Positions 6,869 through 7,682 of a DNA stretch of 7,682 nucleotides are shown in pieces. The stretch spans positions 1 to 7,682 of the forward strand of contig DNPQ01000556.1 of NCBI GenBank assembly GCA_003501335.1. The letters are read 5' to 3'. Each line of letters starts with the position of its first letter. Position 1 is the stretch's first letter. A program made the translations under genes and the position numbers. A model generated the notes under the pieces. The model had not been told where the DNA came from. It did no database searches and worked only from the letters and a program-made list of their open reading frames with translations. Source of the DNA: Bacillota bacterium (GTDB taxonomy: Bacteria; Bacillota; UBA4882; UBA8346).

Positions 6869-7546
6869 ATGGTTGAAATACCGAGAAAGCTATCCCAAGT
6901 TCGATATGTGGTTATTGTTTATAACATCCTTGAGGCTGCTTTGGCCGTTTGCTTTGGGATACTAGCTCAAAGCATTGCATTGATTGGATTTGGCCTTATT
7001 AGTACGATTGAATCATATGAAGATTTTATGGCCGTTAAGCAGTTTTACAGTGATTTTTCTGAAAGTTCAGGCACAGTTGGTAGTCATTTAAAAAAACCGA
7101 TGGTTTCTGTGGCAATATTTTCATTTTTTGGAGGAACATGGGCACTAATTCAATCCATCAAGCTTTTGATTTTAAAAACGCCTCCATTGACATCATTTGC
7201 AGGTATCATCATCGCCCTGTGTTCACTGCTAATTATGCCATTACTGGCTTACTGGATATACTGTAATCATGATTCGGCTAAATTAGATGCTATGAGGATG
7301 GGTTTAAATGAAATTTGGGCCTATATGTTACTTTCGTTGGGATTATTATCAGGACTTTGTTTGAACTATTTTTTTGGTTTTTGGAAAGCCGATCCCTTTG
7401 TCGGGTTGATTGTAAGTGGTTTTTTATATAAAAAAAGTTTTGATAATATTATTAATAAATGGGAAGAAACCGACAAATGTGAAGCTCCGCCTGATGAATA
7501 CAATAATTCAAAGGATGTTCATGATGCGACGGTAAAAAGATTATAA
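6869..7546 (+). CDS. Six-segment membrane protein resembling cation diffusion facilitators, metal site altered
   Basis: The product has 225 residues. Hydrophobic stretches lie at about 13-32, 33-50, 78-102, 108-131, 148-168 and 174-190, followed by a charged tail. Residues 18-50 (YNILEAALAV and ALIGFGLISTIES) and 136-190 (LDAM and ADPFVGL) resemble the transmembrane domain of CDF-like cation transporters. Relatives usually read GFGLDSxIE in the second segment, but here that aspartate is I44. The D140-A141 remnant before the fifth segment lacks the acidic residue that normally follows. The cytoplasmic C-terminal domain of classical CDFs is absent. Metal transport is therefore doubtful; it could be a divergent relative with another role. 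ATG 6869 is preferred over GTG 6857 because a GGGGA (6859-6863) precedes it and nothing suitable precedes the GTG. The gene is apparently monocistronic and diverges from the HD-GYP gene. The coding call is good; the family call is moderate. Confidence 0.7.
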   Translation: MVEIPRKLSQVRYVVIVYNILEAALAVCFGILAQSIALIGFGLISTIESYEDFMAVKQFYSDFSESSGTVGSHLKKPMVSVAIFSFFGGTWALIQSIKLLILKTPPLTSFAGIIIALCSLLIMPLLAYWIYCNHDSAKLDAMRMGLNEIWAYMLLSLGLLSGLCLNYFFGFWKADPFVGLIVSGFLYKKSFDNIINKWEETDKCEAPPDEYNNSKDVHDATVKRL

Positions 7547-7597
7547 ATAATGGCAATCCTGTTTAATTGAAAATGGATTTCTAAAAACTTAAAAAAG

Positions 7598-7626
7598 TTG
7601 CATGAATGCATCCAGAATGTTATACT
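7598..7626 (+). promoter_or_regulatory. Extended -10 promoter for a gene beyond the right edge
   Basis: TATACT (7621-7626) matches the -10 box at 5 of 6 positions and is preceded by TG at 7618-7619, giving an extended -10. A weaker TTGCAT (7598-7603) lies exactly 17 bases upstream. The start site would be near 7633, with a leader of about 50 bases to the ribosome binding site at the window end. Confidence 0.6.
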
Positions 7627-7627
7627 T

Positions 7628-7651
7628 AAAAGTAAGTAGATACTTACTTTT
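7628..7651. promoter_or_regulatory. Long palindrome over the predicted start site, probable repressor operator
   Basis: AAAAGTAAGTA (7628-7638) and TACTTACTTTT (7641-7651) are perfect 11-base inverted arms around a two-base centre. The palindrome begins right after the -10 box and covers the predicted transcription start. Its size, near-absent centre and GTAAGT-type half-sites resemble operators of TetR-family repressors. A T-run follows, so a weak terminator for the upstream gene is the alternative, but the stem has only two GC pairs and cannot form a hairpin without opening its centre. An operator is preferred on position. Confidence 0.5.
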
Positions 7652-7676
7652 TTTCTATTTGAGGCTGGGTGTTGAT

Positions 7677-7682
7677 AAGGAG
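7677..7682 (+). promoter_or_regulatory. Ribosome binding site of a gene that begins past the window
   Basis: AAGGAG occupies the last six bases. With ordinary spacing, the start codon of the gene driven by the promoter at 7598-7626 should fall about 6-9 bases beyond the edge. None of that gene is visible. Confidence 0.6.

Noticed and set aside
7628..7651. Intrinsic terminator of the membrane protein gene
   Set aside because: The stem has two GC pairs, its two-base centre must open to form a loop, and it lies directly on a good promoter. An operator fits better, but the T-run keeps the alternative alive.

Overview
The window looks like chromosomal DNA from an anaerobic, low-to-moderate-GC Gram-positive bacterium of the Clostridia, possibly Peptococcaceae-like. 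The grounds are strong purine-rich Shine-Dalgarno sites, two genes that appear to start at TTG, a corrinoid-type methyltetrahydrofolate methyltransferase beside folD, and a class I cyclic-di-GMP riboswitch in front of an HD-GYP gene. The taxon is inferred from gene content and sequence style only.

Layout, left to right. Bases 1-258 are an AT-rich leader with a candidate promoter. A plus-strand run follows. It starts with a 1105-residue protein (259-3576) that joins an endonuclease Q-type PHP/zinc-ribbon nuclease to a complete UvrD-type helicase. Next come an AcsE-like methyltransferase (3656-4456) and folD (4465-5310), 8 bases apart. folD meets a minus-strand HD-GYP phosphodiesterase gene (5307-6392) tail to tail, and the two stop codons lie within one TTAA. 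The HD-GYP gene has a c-di-GMP-I aptamer in its leader (about 6427-6545) and a plausible promoter just upstream. About 285 AT-rich bases then lead to a divergent plus-strand gene for a six-segment membrane protein resembling cation diffusion facilitators (6869-7546). The window ends with a good promoter, a long palindrome over its predicted start site, and the ribosome binding site of a gene that lies beyond the edge.

How the genes may work together. The methyltransferase and FolD both handle one-carbon units on tetrahydrofolate, as in the methyl branch of the Wood-Ljungdahl pathway or in methyl-group catabolism. The HD-GYP enzyme probably degrades c-di-GMP under control of c-di-GMP itself. 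The nuclease-helicase is the most unusual element. It carries a sliding-clamp-binding pentapeptide at its very C-terminus and a second, weaker one in the linker between the two enzymes. This suggests a one-polypeptide, clamp-tethered repair machine that incises DNA at deaminated bases and unwinds it.

No tRNA, rRNA, CRISPR array, insertion sequence or strong GC-rich terminator was found.
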